Source: Phytophthora sp. 'mugwort' (Eukaryota > Oomycota > Peronosporomycetes > Peronosporales > Peronosporaceae). From it: a DNA stretch of 64,000 nt. The stretch spans positions 4,464,001 to 4,528,000 of the forward strand of contig JAUCEF010000001.1 of assembly GCA_033558025.1 (NCBI GenBank), read 5' to 3'. The notes beneath the pieces are model-generated. The model made no database searches, was not told the DNA's origin, and worked only from the letters and a program-made list of their open reading frames with translations. A program made the position numbers and the translations under genes. Shown here one piece after another: positions 21,407 to 31,590 of this stretch. Position 1 is the first letter of the stretch. Each line of letters starts with the position of its first letter.

Positions 21407-22203
21407 TCCTCCACTTTCACTACGACCCGCTCCTTAGATGTAGTAGTAGTCGTTGACGTGCTACTAGCGCTAGGAACAGGCTCATCAGCCAACACAACAG
21501 CAGGATCGGCAGCAGACGCAACTTGAGAAGTTGTCTCGGCAGAAAAACGCCTCGATGTTCCACCATCAGTGACACCGTCCATGGGTGTCGAGGGCTCGGT
21601 TGGTTGTGGTGCCGATGGTACCGTGAAATAATCAGTTGGGCACGGTTCATCAGAATCCAACGCGTACTCCCCAGTGGCATACGTTCTTTCATACAGGGTA
21701 CTGAGGTCTTCATATAATGCTATCGGCTTTTTCCGATAGTCTGCAACTTTCGGGTGGTGCTGCATGATAGCTAACATCAACTAGAAGCGTTATCCTTGAC
21801 ATCGACTGGCGAGAAATGTACCTTCACGTAGTCGTCCCAAACGTTGCCGGGAACGAGGATAACGTGGCGATTAGCATCCCAGCCAAAGCCAGACGCGTCC
21901 AACATTGTCTTGATCGCTGTGTAGATCCCTCCAGCTGCAAACACAGGCAATGAGTGTGTTAGTTCTAATCACTATAGGCATGGCTCGATACGAGGTACCG
22001 CAGTAAGTCTAGACTTCAGCTGTTGCTTTGTCAACGTCGTCTTGAATCTCGCGTTAAAGGCTGCACGGACTTTCTACCCATGCCTCCTATTTAAAGCCAG
22101 AATCAGCCCGCTTTCCTGCTTGTGCTTGCTCTATCATGGACTGGACGAGGAAGGCATCCTTCTCGGTGGTCCAGGACGCGCACTTCTGCTCCTGTGGGGC
22201 CAT
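21407..22203 (-). pseudogene. Harbinger-associated Myb/SANT-like DNA-binding protein, broken
   Basis: Starts at ATG 22203 with ASWTTEKDAFLVQSMIEQ and AFNARFKTTLTKQQLKSRL, the SANT (Myb_DNA-bind_3) helix pattern. An intron ends near 21934 (tttgcag). The next exon reads IYTAIKTMLDASGFGWDANR and VWDDYVK. A short GT-AG intron (about 21825-21769, gtacat...atgcag) joins it to HHPKVADYRKKPIALYEDL, and the exon ends with a Ser/Thr/Pro-rich tail at 21407. In plant and animal Harbinger elements this protein binds the transposase and carries it to the ends. An in-frame TAG near 22110 and a frame change just after it break the gene. Confidence 0.75.
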
Positions 22204-22609
22204 TTCGATGCCTCAGCGAAGGGAAAACGCGATAAAAAGTTTCTGGTCGGAGTAGAAACTTTGAAATCGCGATTTTTTGTCTAGAATCTCGTTTGTTTTC
22301 ACGGCGTTTGGGAACGCAACAATTTTGGAGATATCGCGAGTTTTCGACACCGCTGGTCCGCAACACCACATGTCATCCTCCCTCATTCGCCATACATCAA
22401 CTCGCTGGCAATGGAGAAGATTATTGAGATTGGGGTCATCGTTTGGAACGTGATGTTTTCGAAAATTGCTATCGGTCGAAAATCATGATTTTGAGCGGTA
22501 AATCGCGATTTATTTTTGGATCCAAACACCGTCTAATTTATCTCTGACAAGTTCTTTTTTGTCGCACTAGTTTGTACCTATAGCATAACCCACTCACCAC
22601 CTTGACGAG

Positions 22610-23039
22610 TTGACTATCCAGGCGGAACATGATGATCTTGTCCACGCCGAACTACATTGCTTCGTTTATGATCAGTCATTAGCATTGCAATCCAATTACC
22701 CGGGCAATTCTTGCCCTCAAAAAGGTGATTTGGCAGACCATCTTCCAAGCTCTCTAAACAAGGCTGTCGAGGAAGCTAAGCTGTTAGGAGATAACGCATG
22801 GTTTCTAAGACCATCGGCTACGACCAAATCTGAAGAAAAAAAACAGAGTGGTGATCTGGCATCATCCTGGTGGCCTCTTCAAAATGGTCGAGAAAACGTG
22901 TTCTCCGGTTCTCTTGAAAACCATATATCATTCCGTTAAATATCACAGAACTAATGTGCACGGTCGGACCTATAATGCCGCCAGTATTTTGTATACGAAG
23001 CTGAGTTGGGTCATAACGCCATTCGATTTTACGCCGTAG
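22610..23039 (+). other. Unrecognised open stretches between Harbinger and copy G
   Basis: Two overlapping open stretches (22610-22939 and 22848-23039) contain no motif that I recognise. They may be parts of one decayed gene. Confidence 0.2.
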
Positions 23040-23044
23040 TCAAA

Positions 23045-23462
23045 ATGATGCTAAGTACTCTTTGCATTATTCCTCAATGTAGCCGTGGCAACGAACGAAA
23101 TAGAATTCCGTCTTTATATGGAACAACAACTTTAAGAATTCGTCTCTCAACCTCCGCGACGTCAAAGTCTACTATGCAGACCTGCTAAACCAACAGTGGA
23201 AAGGATTTAACATAGAGCCGATGGCCCACTGCGTCCGGCCACCAAAACCACTATTTCTGGTTCTTTTGTCGAAGGTAAAATGAACTACAGCCTTAACGGC
23301 TACAAATTGGGCTATGAAGGTTTTCCAGCCGAATTTTCAGCAGTGCCGATAAATGGCAAGCTTTCGTCGATAATCGTGTACGACGAGAACTTATTCGACA
23401 CGGACAAGATCATCACCTTTTGTGAGGATGCCGAGCTAGTGGAGGCGGCGGAACTGCAGTGA
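23045..23462 (+). pseudogene. Crystallin-like secreted protein, copy G (frameshifted)
   Basis: The ATG pair at 23045 begins a signal-like peptide that shifts frame into FALFLNVAVATNEIEFRLY. A second frame gives NNNFKNSSLNLRDVKVYY. The first resumes at 23280 with MNYSLNGYKLGYEG and ends GKLSSIIVYDENL. This follows the family layout (leader, LY...N.RN..L, C-x4-C region, ..YED..., G-x-ISSFMV). The W-x-GLP motif appears as WKGFN. Three or more frame changes show it is broken. It lies on the far side of the Harbinger insertion, so the cluster extends at least from 14.9 to 23.5 kb. Confidence 0.5.
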
Positions 23463-24740
23463 CTGCCGTCCAAAGCGATTGACTGGTGAATGTGTGTAGT
23501 TTTATGAATGCTACTGCCAATATGTCAATTCACCACAAATCTTCATGTTCGCTATGGTAAAACAGGAATTCGATTGTTTCTCTTTCGGTTTGTTTAGCGG
23601 CTCTTGCTGTGAGCACTGTCTGGTTGTCCCTTCTGTTCGCCACTATTCAGCGTTCTTGCATCGACATTTCCCCCGCCCCTCCACATCAAGCTTCCTCCAC
23701 GGATTTATCATCTGTATACAGTAGATCAAATACGAGGTCGGACATATGCTTCATTCAGTCGATAATAAGTCGGGAAAAATACCCACTCCGTCGCCATAAC
23801 ATCTGGAGATATCGCAATCACAATTAAAAACAAAAACAAAGTGCAAAGCCGTCCTACATACCAAAGACGCACTGTAGCTTATGACACGAATACGTATCGG
23901 AACGCATCTAATAGTCGCGCGAGCAGAATGTCAACGACAGAACATCGTCTTCAGAGCATTTGCAACTTCCTTCTGGCACGGTAACAGGGCTGCGGATTAT
24001 TGCATTGCTATCTATTGCCAAGCACGATGAGGAATAGATTATTGATGCATGGCAACAGAAAAAAAATAGATTCTTTCAATGCGGAGTACAAACAATTAGA
24101 TTATTGGTTTCATTCAGTTGTATCGGTAGCTCCTACAACGTAGTACATCTTACGCAATGCTGTCCACAGAGTGCGAGTCCAGTACTCGATGTTCTGGTCT
24201 AAGAATCTTATTATTTCCAGCGTGTACGACTGGAGAGAATGGCGCAACGTCGTTTGAGCAACATTGAGAATCGCTCAACGCGTTCGACGTTGGCGGCAAT
24301 ATCGACAGCAAGTCATACACCGGCTGCCGCTCCTCGAAGCGGCGACACTTTCTGGGGGAACGAATAAATTGGTAAAGGCCTCCTCCGCAGGTCAAAGATT
24401 CACCGCACACAAATAAATTATTGTAGCATAATCAGTTTGGCATGGCTAGCGAAAAATTATATTATTGCTCGTTATTATTGCAATAGCTGCTGCATCAATG
24501 TATTTTTCGGGAGCGGCTTGTCGATTATTAGACGGGTACACAATCGATCAACAAATTGTGATTTAGAAGTCCTGTTTCCCCCTCTGAGACAATTGTGGGT
24601 GAGCCGAATATCCGGACTTTACATCTGGTGTCGGTGGCAGACTTAAAAGTTTCGCCATTTGTAACGGACAATGTGGTCAGCACATGTACCGCATCATTTG
24701 GAGACATTATCCGCAACAGAGCGTTCGCCGCTGTGTCCCG
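23463..24740. other. Intergenic, no gene recognised
   Basis: About 1.3 kb between copy G and the hydrolase gene. Open stretches up to 86 codons (24150-24410 minus) show no family. The last 200 nt presumably hold the promoter of the gene at 24749. Confidence 0.35.
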
Positions 24741-24748
24741 CCGCCGCA

Positions 24749-27415
24749 ATGGACGCCAGCCTCATGGCCAACGAAGTGGCGCTCTCTAGTGGCTACCGCA
24801 GCCCCGCACAACTCTCCACGCATGAAGAGGAGCCGTCTACCCTAGGTGCCGATGCTCAGGACGGGCCAGAGCAGTTCTACTTCCACCAGTATTAAACCTC
24901 ACTTGACACAGCACTTTATAAGACGAATCCCTAATGCGATTATTATGTTAGGTCTTTCGGAGTTATGACGGGACGGAGATTGCAGCGTCGATACCGAGGC
25001 GTGTACCAAAAGTACTCGTTCATGACGCAACTGGTCACGTGGATCATTGTCGTCTACATCATCGTGGTGTTCGCCGTGCTTTCTGCCAATAACTCAGGTT
25101 TTACTGGTCATTTTCCTCCTAATTTACTCTATTGTAGCTAACGTGACATTTCGTGTGGTTGTACACCGCAGCATCGGATAGCGAGCAGGCGTCCGTGTCG
25201 GACGGCGTTTTCTACTTTGCGGTGATCGTACTTGGGCTGTACATCCTCGTGAAGCTGGCACTGATCGTGCGGTGGATCATTTACTGGATTATTATCGCCG
25301 AGCTGCTGACGTATGCAATCACAGACAATCTGTACGTGCTGTTCTGGATCGACGACGATGAAGTGTCAGACTCCGATCGCCAAGTGCGTCGCGTCGTGAT
25401 CATTGCCCTCATTTCGGTCGAGATCGTCACGATTATGGCCTACTGGTTCACACATTACGCGTATCCGTGGATGGTCCTCCATCAGAAATTGAACCTCGTG
25501 GAATGGTGGAATATAAAACCCGGTATCGAGACGAACACGCTGACATACCAGTCCAAGGCTCGATTTTACTCACGAAAGCGCAATGTAATCAAGTATTGCG
25601 GAGGTCTTAACGCACAGGGTCAGCCACATGGGTATGGCATGTGGACGGACACGGCGTACAATGGTGAGAGACTGACAGGTCAGTGGGAAGATGGTGTCCC
25701 CATAGGCCCCTTCCGCAGTTTCGAGCATGGCAGTGGGTACTCATTTGTTAACATCCGTATCGGCTTCTGCCATAACCGCGGTGAGAAAGGCCCTACAGAG
25801 ATTTTCTTCTTTCCGAAGCACTCGCAAAATGGGTTGAATTGGGGTGTGGCGAGCGTCGAGTGCTCTGTATCGGGTGGGTTCTTCAAGTACTTGCCTACGG
25901 TGACGCATTTGACGCCGTCGTACGTGGATGACTCTCCTCAAAGTGCAGCGGAATGTCTTCCTGCGCTACGAACTCCGACGGATGGCGTCGTTTTTAACCA
26001 CAAGGATGAAGAAGCAATGCTGCGTGGACAGCCACGTAAAGAGCGGGTTACGAGGCGGCATCTCTTCCGGGAAGAGTCAGCCCCCGTGCTTGACCTTCCA
26101 AGCAGCGATAGTGACGAAGGCAAGGAAGCGCTGATCTTACTACATGGCTACAATTGCTCTCTGGATTATGGCATGAATCGTCTTGCACAGCTTCTTGCCC
26201 TTGGGGACTTCCCGTCATATATTCATCCTTTTGTGTTCAGCTGGCCGAGTGGAGGAGTGTTGGCGTACTTCCAAGGTGAGCGAGCAAGTGCCATTGAGAC
26301 GCAATTATTGTGACGTGTTTGCTCATTATTGTACATGTTGATTGTTTTCTTGCAGCTAAAAACGTTGGCAGCGAGAGTGAACGTACCGCCAGCGATTTCA
26401 TTCTGTTCTTGAAGAGCCTCGTTGATGCGGGATACACTAAGCTCAATATCATCGCACACTCCATGGGAGCGCGAGTTTTCTTTAGCTCCCTTAATAAGGG
26501 GCTCTTTGAGGAGGTTTTCTTGGTACGCCCTGCAATGCTGTCTGGTTGAATGTTAAATTATTGTATTTTAAGTAATTAACATCAATATCTGCTGCCATAA
26601 TTATCTGTACTCAGCCAACTGGAAGCCAAGGCAATGATAGCACTACAAGCAAGAAGCTCGAGCTCTCGACTCTGACGTTCTGTAATCCGGATTACGACCG
26701 AAACGATTTCGTCAAATACGGTGGAGGATATGATCGCGCGCGACACTTCTGCAGCCATATCACTCTCTACGCAGATAGCATGGATGGCGCACTCTTTTAC
26801 TTGGAATATCTCTCGAAAAAGTCCATCATGAGCCCTCTGAACTACTCGCTTGGCAGACGTGGTCACATGATTCATCGCGACCCAGAAGATAATGATGAGG
26901 TAGCAAGGAGGTTTGATACACAGTTTCTGAACTGGCAGAACAAGAACTTGTCTGCACCGCAAGACTTGGATCTGGCTTACGCAGCAGTGAACCAGTGTGC
27001 AAATTACCCTGGCGTGGCTTCATTCGCGTACAACCGCAGTAGAACACATCCAACCGATGACGACTCAGCGCCGTATGGTTCAACACGGAGCGGCTCCATC
27101 GAAGAAGACGCCCCGCTGCACTACCTTGACATGGATGTGATCGACACGACTTGGATGGATAACAACGTGCACGCGATCCGGCACAATTACTTCAATCTCA
27201 ACCCGACTATTGTAAGTTGCCGTCTTCACGAGGTCATTCTCATTGCGTCTATTTTGCTAACGTGTGGTGCTGTGTGAATGAGTCAGGTCGATGATCTTCG
27301 TCACTTGATCTTATTGAAGAAGCGCGCAAGTTCCCGCCCCGGCCTACTGAAAACAACGTCGGCTGAAAATGTCTACATTTTCCTTGTCGCTCCCTCTCAT
27401 GTTAAAAACAAGTGA
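24749..27415 (+). CDS. Membrane-anchored MORN-like / DUF900-type alpha/beta-hydrolase (six exons, 760 aa)
   Basis: My model joins 24749-24888, 24952-25097, 25172-26275, 26356-26522, 26615-27211 and 27287-27415. All introns are GT-AG and the sum (2283 nt) is a multiple of 3 with the frame open throughout. Transmembrane helices lie in exon 2 (LVTWIIVVYIIVVFAVL) and exon 3 (VFYFAVIVLGLYILVKLAL and two more). A MORN-like stretch follows (HGYGMWTD...GQWEDGVPIGPF). The hydrolase part has the oxyanion motif ILLHGYN (about 26130), FSWPSGG (about 26235) and the nucleophile block IIAHSMGARV (about 26448-26477), as in DUF900. Substrate unknown; an esterase or lipase-like role at a membrane is inferred. 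The conserved C-terminal region TLTFCNPDYDRNDF and later sequence are in exon 5. Alternative ATG at 24764 or 24671 is possible. Confidence 0.85.
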
Positions 27416-27849
27416 ATGGTTTCAACACAACCAGTTACTATCGTGGAGAACTACCCACGCAAATCAAAGCAAATCGTCGATTTTCTTCTTCCTGAAGCAC
27501 TTGCAGAACGATGTGAGGCTGCGTGTCATTTAAATATGATCTAATTTGATATGGACGAATAACATTATCTCTCCGACCAAACTTGATCATAGTATAGTGC
27601 ATATTAGCCAATGAGATTATTCTCCGATTCATTTTAGCCAATGAAAACCAGCTTCAAAGTTTTTGGCGAGTCAAATAGCTTAAAAATTTTCAGTTTCATC
27701 CAATAAGAACGCGAATAGAGGTTGCAGTCGGAAGCAGAGCGATTCCGACGTATCTGGTCGGAGCTGATGCCCAGATATGTGTATCGTGCTACAAACATGT
27801 GGTGTGCCACATATCACTCGCGTATTTGCCGTCTCTCCGACCAATAACG
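27416..27849. other. Spacer with short repeats
   Basis: No gene. The string tctctccgaccaa occurs at about 27568-27580 and 27832-27844, the second just before the Crypton start. Two ttagccaatga strings lie at about 27603 and 27636. Confidence 0.4.
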
Positions 27850-29880
27850 ATGAGCCTGAACGACTTGAAGCCTGCCAACACCCAGCGCGCGAGCGACGGC
27901 CATGAAGGCGTTCGAGCGCTTCCTCTCCGCCGAGATCACGAGCATGGATCATGTTAGGGCTTTGGTTGTCGCGGACCCAAGCCGCGCAGGCGGTATTCTA
28001 GTGACGCTAATGGACAAGTTCGGCGTGTACCTGGCATTTCACTCAGGAGCACGGGGGCAGCACCTGTCGCGCCACTCCGTCGCTCAATATTTCCGCCAGG
28101 TCAAGCGCTGGCTCCTGGACGAGTATCCTGTCCAAGGCGGCACTGTAGCACGGCAGCTGCTGAGCATGCGGCGCACGCTTGAGCAGCACTGCATCAAGCG
28201 CGAAAGTGGTGGATTTGTCAAAAAGGCGGTTGCATGCACGAAGGAGGATCTCAAGAAGATGACAAGGTATCTGTATTCAACGGCTAGCTATGCGTCAGAC
28301 TACCAAGATGTAGCTCTGTTATGCCTCTTGTGGTACCTCTTTTGCCGCGCTTCGGACCTGACCTTCGTTCGGAAGCAGGAGCTCTCCATAGGTGCTGGTG
28401 GCGCGTTCTTCATCCGCTTCATCCGCATGAAGACGTCCGACAAGCAGGCACTGTAGCTCTTCCCCGATGCTGACTTCGCGACTTGTCCACTGCTGGCGCT
28501 CGCGCTGGCTTTGATCACCCAGGCGTCGCCGTGCGCAGCGCTCCTCAACCACTTACCAGTGCAGTCGAAAAACGTTCCCGTTGAGCTGACCGACTCCATC
28601 CCGTTGCTGGACCTGCTTGAGGAAACCGGCACCCTGGGTTCTTCTCAGGCGTCGACGAGAAGCAGCACAGTCCACACGTCGCCGACGATTGGTATTCACG
28701 CTCTTGTCAATCGCTTGCTCGATCGTGTCGCTGGACCCACTGGTGTCGAACAGCCGCTAACCTCTCATTCGTTTCGACGCAGCGGTGCCCAGCATGCCAA
28801 CGCGTGCTCAGAGCTGACGGCGCAGTGGATCTTCGATCGCGGATCCTGGAACTTGACCACGACGAACAAGCCTTCGCCTACGTCTTCAATACTCCGAAAG
28901 AAGACCATCAAGTCGCGAAGGTACTGAGCGGAATGGCGCCAAAGCAAGCCTCTATTCTTCCATCGCTGGAAGTCTTCGACTCGGCAACACAAGAGCAGAT
29001 TAGAGAAGTTAGCCACAAGCTCTTCAACGCGAGTCATGCGCTGGGTAACAAGGCCTTCAGCGTTTGCGCTGCTGTGAGAGACATGCTGACAGCAACCATC
29101 ATCCTCCACTACCCGTCACTGATGAAGACCAACGCGCAGGGGCCAGTGATGACAATGATCCAGCGCTGCGCCAAGGCCTCTGGTGTGACCACGTCGAACC
29201 TGCTTGCTTGGTCACTGGAACCCACGAGGTCTGCTGATCCCGCTCACACCACCGCGGATGACTTGACGGAAGGAAACATGAAGGCCAAAGTTGCGTTCGA
29301 TCATCAGACTGCATGGATAGAAAGGTTAATCGCAGTCAACTGTCGCCTCGAGGCTCGGGTCAACTTGGTAGAAGCTACAAGCATCAACACTGGAGAGAAC
29401 ACATCAGAACACCGCGGCGAGCAGGCAAAGCGACCAAGAGATGAAGATGAAAACGTACCAGTGAAGCGCCGACGTAGATCGAATACGATACCTCTCGTCG
29501 ACACCTGGTTTGCGTGGTACACGGCAATTCCGCGTGGATGGCTGAGTACTAACAAGCACAAGAAGTCGGACGCCAACCACCTCGTGGCCTTCATGAAGCT
29601 CTTCATTGAAGACGGATACGCGCTCGACGAGTTGTCACCGAGCTACAAGGATAATGTCCCCCAGCTTGGAGAGATAACATCAAGCAAAGTCGTGGCGTAC
29701 CTCCGCGCGCGAAACGTACCGTCAACGGGATCTAACGCTGTGCTCAAGGAGCTTCGTCATCTGCATCGCGAGGGAAGCCTCAATGACCTCATCAGCGCCT
29801 ACCACCAACGTCTTGCAATCGGTAAAGTTGTAGACCCTGCGCCACTCCATCACCAAGGCACACTCAGGCCGCTTCTGTAA
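27850..29880 (+). mobile_element. Crypton (tyrosine-recombinase DNA transposon), nearly intact
   Basis: One long coding region runs from an ATG at 27850 to 29880. A frame change occurs near 27895, one TAG stop at 28454-28456 and one frame change near 28855. Tyrosine-recombinase residues are visible: the arginine in LFCRASDL (about 28340), the H-x-x-R box in TSHSFRRSGAQHAN (about 28762-28803) and the tyrosine in AFAYVFNT (28870s). N-terminal core-binding helices precede them (SVAQYFRQVKRWLLDEYP). After the recombinase there is a basic stretch (KRPRDEDENVPVKRRRR) and a C-terminal domain with LVDTWFAWYTAI, perhaps like the GCR1_C domain of fungal Cryptons. Cryptons integrate by site-specific recombination without DDE chemistry. 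The few lesions suggest a recent arrival. No terminal repeats are expected or seen. Confidence 0.82.
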
Positions 29881-29977
29881 TACAACACGCCGTATTCACC
29901 CGTATCCTTGTGGTCGGTGCTTCCGTAGATGTCGCTCGCTGGAGATCTGCCACAGTCAATAGAGTATAGAGAAATTT

Positions 29978-30040
29978 ACCGGTGGGTGGAATCGAACCAC
30001 CTCCTTCCCTTTCGGGAGCTCTTCCATGAGCTACATCGGT
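29978..30040 (-). ncRNA. tRNA-like sequence with shortened anticodon arm
   Basis: On the minus strand, 63 nt fold as a tRNA-like cloverleaf. The acceptor arm ACCGATG/CACCGGT pairs at 6 of 7 positions. The D stem GCTC/GAGC and T stem GGTGG/CCACC are perfect, with the T loop TTCGATT. The B box (GGTTCGATTCC) is perfect; the A box (TAGCTCATGGAAG) is imperfect at its end. The anticodon arm is replaced by TCCC-GAAA-GGGA, a short stem capped by a GNRA tetraloop, so there is no anticodon. It cannot be an ordinary tRNA. It may be a tRNA-derived SINE head or a tRNA-like processing signal similar in shape to mascRNA. Transcription is not shown. Confidence 0.55.
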
Positions 30041-30058
30041 GGGGGGGGGGGGGGGGGG
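30041..30058. repeat. Poly(G) run of 18
   Basis: Eighteen G in a row, directly beside the 5' end of the tRNA-like sequence (so poly(C) on its strand). Confidence 0.95.
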
Positions 30059-30629
30059 TAGACAACAACATCGCAGGGGATACTCAGCTGGAGGATCGAC
30101 GGGGAATTAACGACCACGGTTCTTTGTGGAAGCGACAACCTCTTAGAAGTGCGATGGGCACAACCCCTCAATTCACCAGGCCAGGTGGTCAATCGATCAC
30201 TGAGGTCGCAGGCAAAATGGCGCAGTCAAAATTGCACGTGTGCCACTCATTTGCAAGATGTAATTACGCCTGCTACCTATCAATGAGCCAGTCATTTGCG
30301 AGGGGATTTTTTACGGGCTATATGTCATTTTACGAAAGCCGCCACAGCTTGGTGCGATATAAAATTCTGCGATATGGTCGGATGCTAGTCAGAAATGCGG
30401 CGACGGTCGGAGTCGTGACGATATGGCAGCTTAAAGAATTTTCCTAGCAACTGCGGAAAAAATAGGGCTGTCAACACTCATCAAGAAAATGAGCGAATTA
30501 TTTCGTTTTTATTGTCGAAGCTTTGCTGACGGAGCCACTTAACTATCCTCTCAGCAGGTATGCATGTATGTTCCAACGCGAAGAAGATGAGTTTGGTAAT
30601 CATTAAGGAACAGCAGAGCACATTAACTT
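30059..30629. other. No gene recognised
   Basis: No family seen. The open stretch crossing 29929-30447 reads through the tRNA-like element and is not considered a gene. Confidence 0.4.
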
Positions 30630-30870
30630 GATAAGGCTTACGCTGCGGTCAAACAGTGCGCGAGCTACCCTGTCGTTGCTTTCAACCACAACCGGAATCT
30701 GTTTATGAAACGATGAAATTCTGCTTCATTATCTGGGCATCGATGTCATCGACACTTGCATTCGACTGCTTCAACCTCAGTCTTTCTTTTTTTTTTTTTT
30801 TACATAATTGACCATCCTGGTTAACAGGCGCACCCTTAACACATCAAGATCAAGTAATCCATTTCGACGC
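30630..30870 (+). pseudogene. Relic of the 3' exons of the DUF900-type hydrolase gene
   Basis: The sequence AYAAVKQCASYPVVAF (about 30640-30690) matches AYAAVNQCANYPGVASF in exon 5 of the gene at 24749. LLHYLGIDVIDTC (about 30720) matches LHYLDMDVIDTT, and FNLS near 30770 matches the exon end. A long T run (about 30787-30803) precedes a caggcgcacc that looks like the acceptor of the last exon. The catalytic part is absent and the frame is broken. It is a decayed partial duplicate, now separated from the parent by the Crypton. Confidence 0.62.
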
Positions 30871-31074
30871 AAACGTGGAGTAGACGGACCTATATTGTCA
30901 AGCTTATGGAGTCTTTAAGCCCACTGCTGAAATAGTTAGCCTGGATAATTAATGCAGCTCCTTTACTGTATCCTGTGAAGGTTGATCTCTCATTTTCAGC
31001 ACATTTATCCTATTTCGAAGTATTATTTAAAAGTGCACGTTTCATCTAAACTCAAGGAGCTCACAAGGAGAACA

Positions 31075-31203
31075 TTATTGATCGTTGCCATAAGCAGCTT
31101 GGCCCACGAAAGCACCGCCGCCCATATCTCTGAAGCCACCAAAACCACCCGCACCCCTACAGTTGCCACCAAAGTCCATGCCGCTGCCAAATTGGCCTTC
31201 GAA
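31075..31203 (-). pseudogene. Glycine-rich secreted protein, C-terminal relic
   Basis: The minus strand gives an open glycine-rich peptide (FEGQFGSGMDFGG, GAGGFGGFRDMGGGAF) ending GNDQ and a TAA stop. The intact glycine-rich gene at 42005 ends TTVGDDQ with the same style of repeats, so this is the tail of a paralogue. The N-terminal part is missing and no glycine-rich coding lies beyond 31203. Confidence 0.6.
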
Positions 31204-31590
31204 CTGACCAGTCCACGATGTTTTAAACTTTACTCGATAAGCGTCACTTCCGACGCATTAATGTTGAGGTTTTAATCATTTTGTCCTTCAGTGTCCACCT
31301 AACAAAAGTACGTAGTCCACACCAGATCGTACTTAGAAGAGTATCTACACTACCCCTCCTACCCTGCAATCGACCGAGCCAAAAAAGGTAAGCCGACAAC
31401 CGTCGCTTCAACTAGCTCAAGGCCGATCTGTGTCGCTCCCTGCTGCACCCCCACTCGCCATCGTTGCATCATAGCTAATACTCTACAATCAGCTCTACCA
31501 GTCGTGCTGCTGCTCGCTCTCTGGATCGACCTGTAGGCGACGTAGTGTGCGTTCCCGTAGGATTTCCCAGCTACCTCAAAGAACGTCCGC

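Larger units (their letters stand above)
19530..22536. mobile_element. PIF/Harbinger DNA transposon, about 3.0 kb
   Basis: The left end (19533-19549, cggcctgtttggatcca) and right end (22517-22531, tggatccaaacaccg) are inverted repeats of the known Harbinger type (G-x-TGTTTGGATCC). TAA occurs directly left (19530-19532) and near the right end (22534-22536), consistent with a 3-bp TWA target duplication. Inside, a transposase (+) and a Myb/SANT-like gene (-) converge, the normal two-gene layout of the superfamily. Both subterminal regions carry several short tcgcgat/atcgcg strings. Both genes are broken, so the copy is non-autonomous. Confidence 0.82.

Noticed and set aside
29929..30447. 172-codon open frame
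   Set aside because: It reads through the tRNA-like element and the G run; no family.
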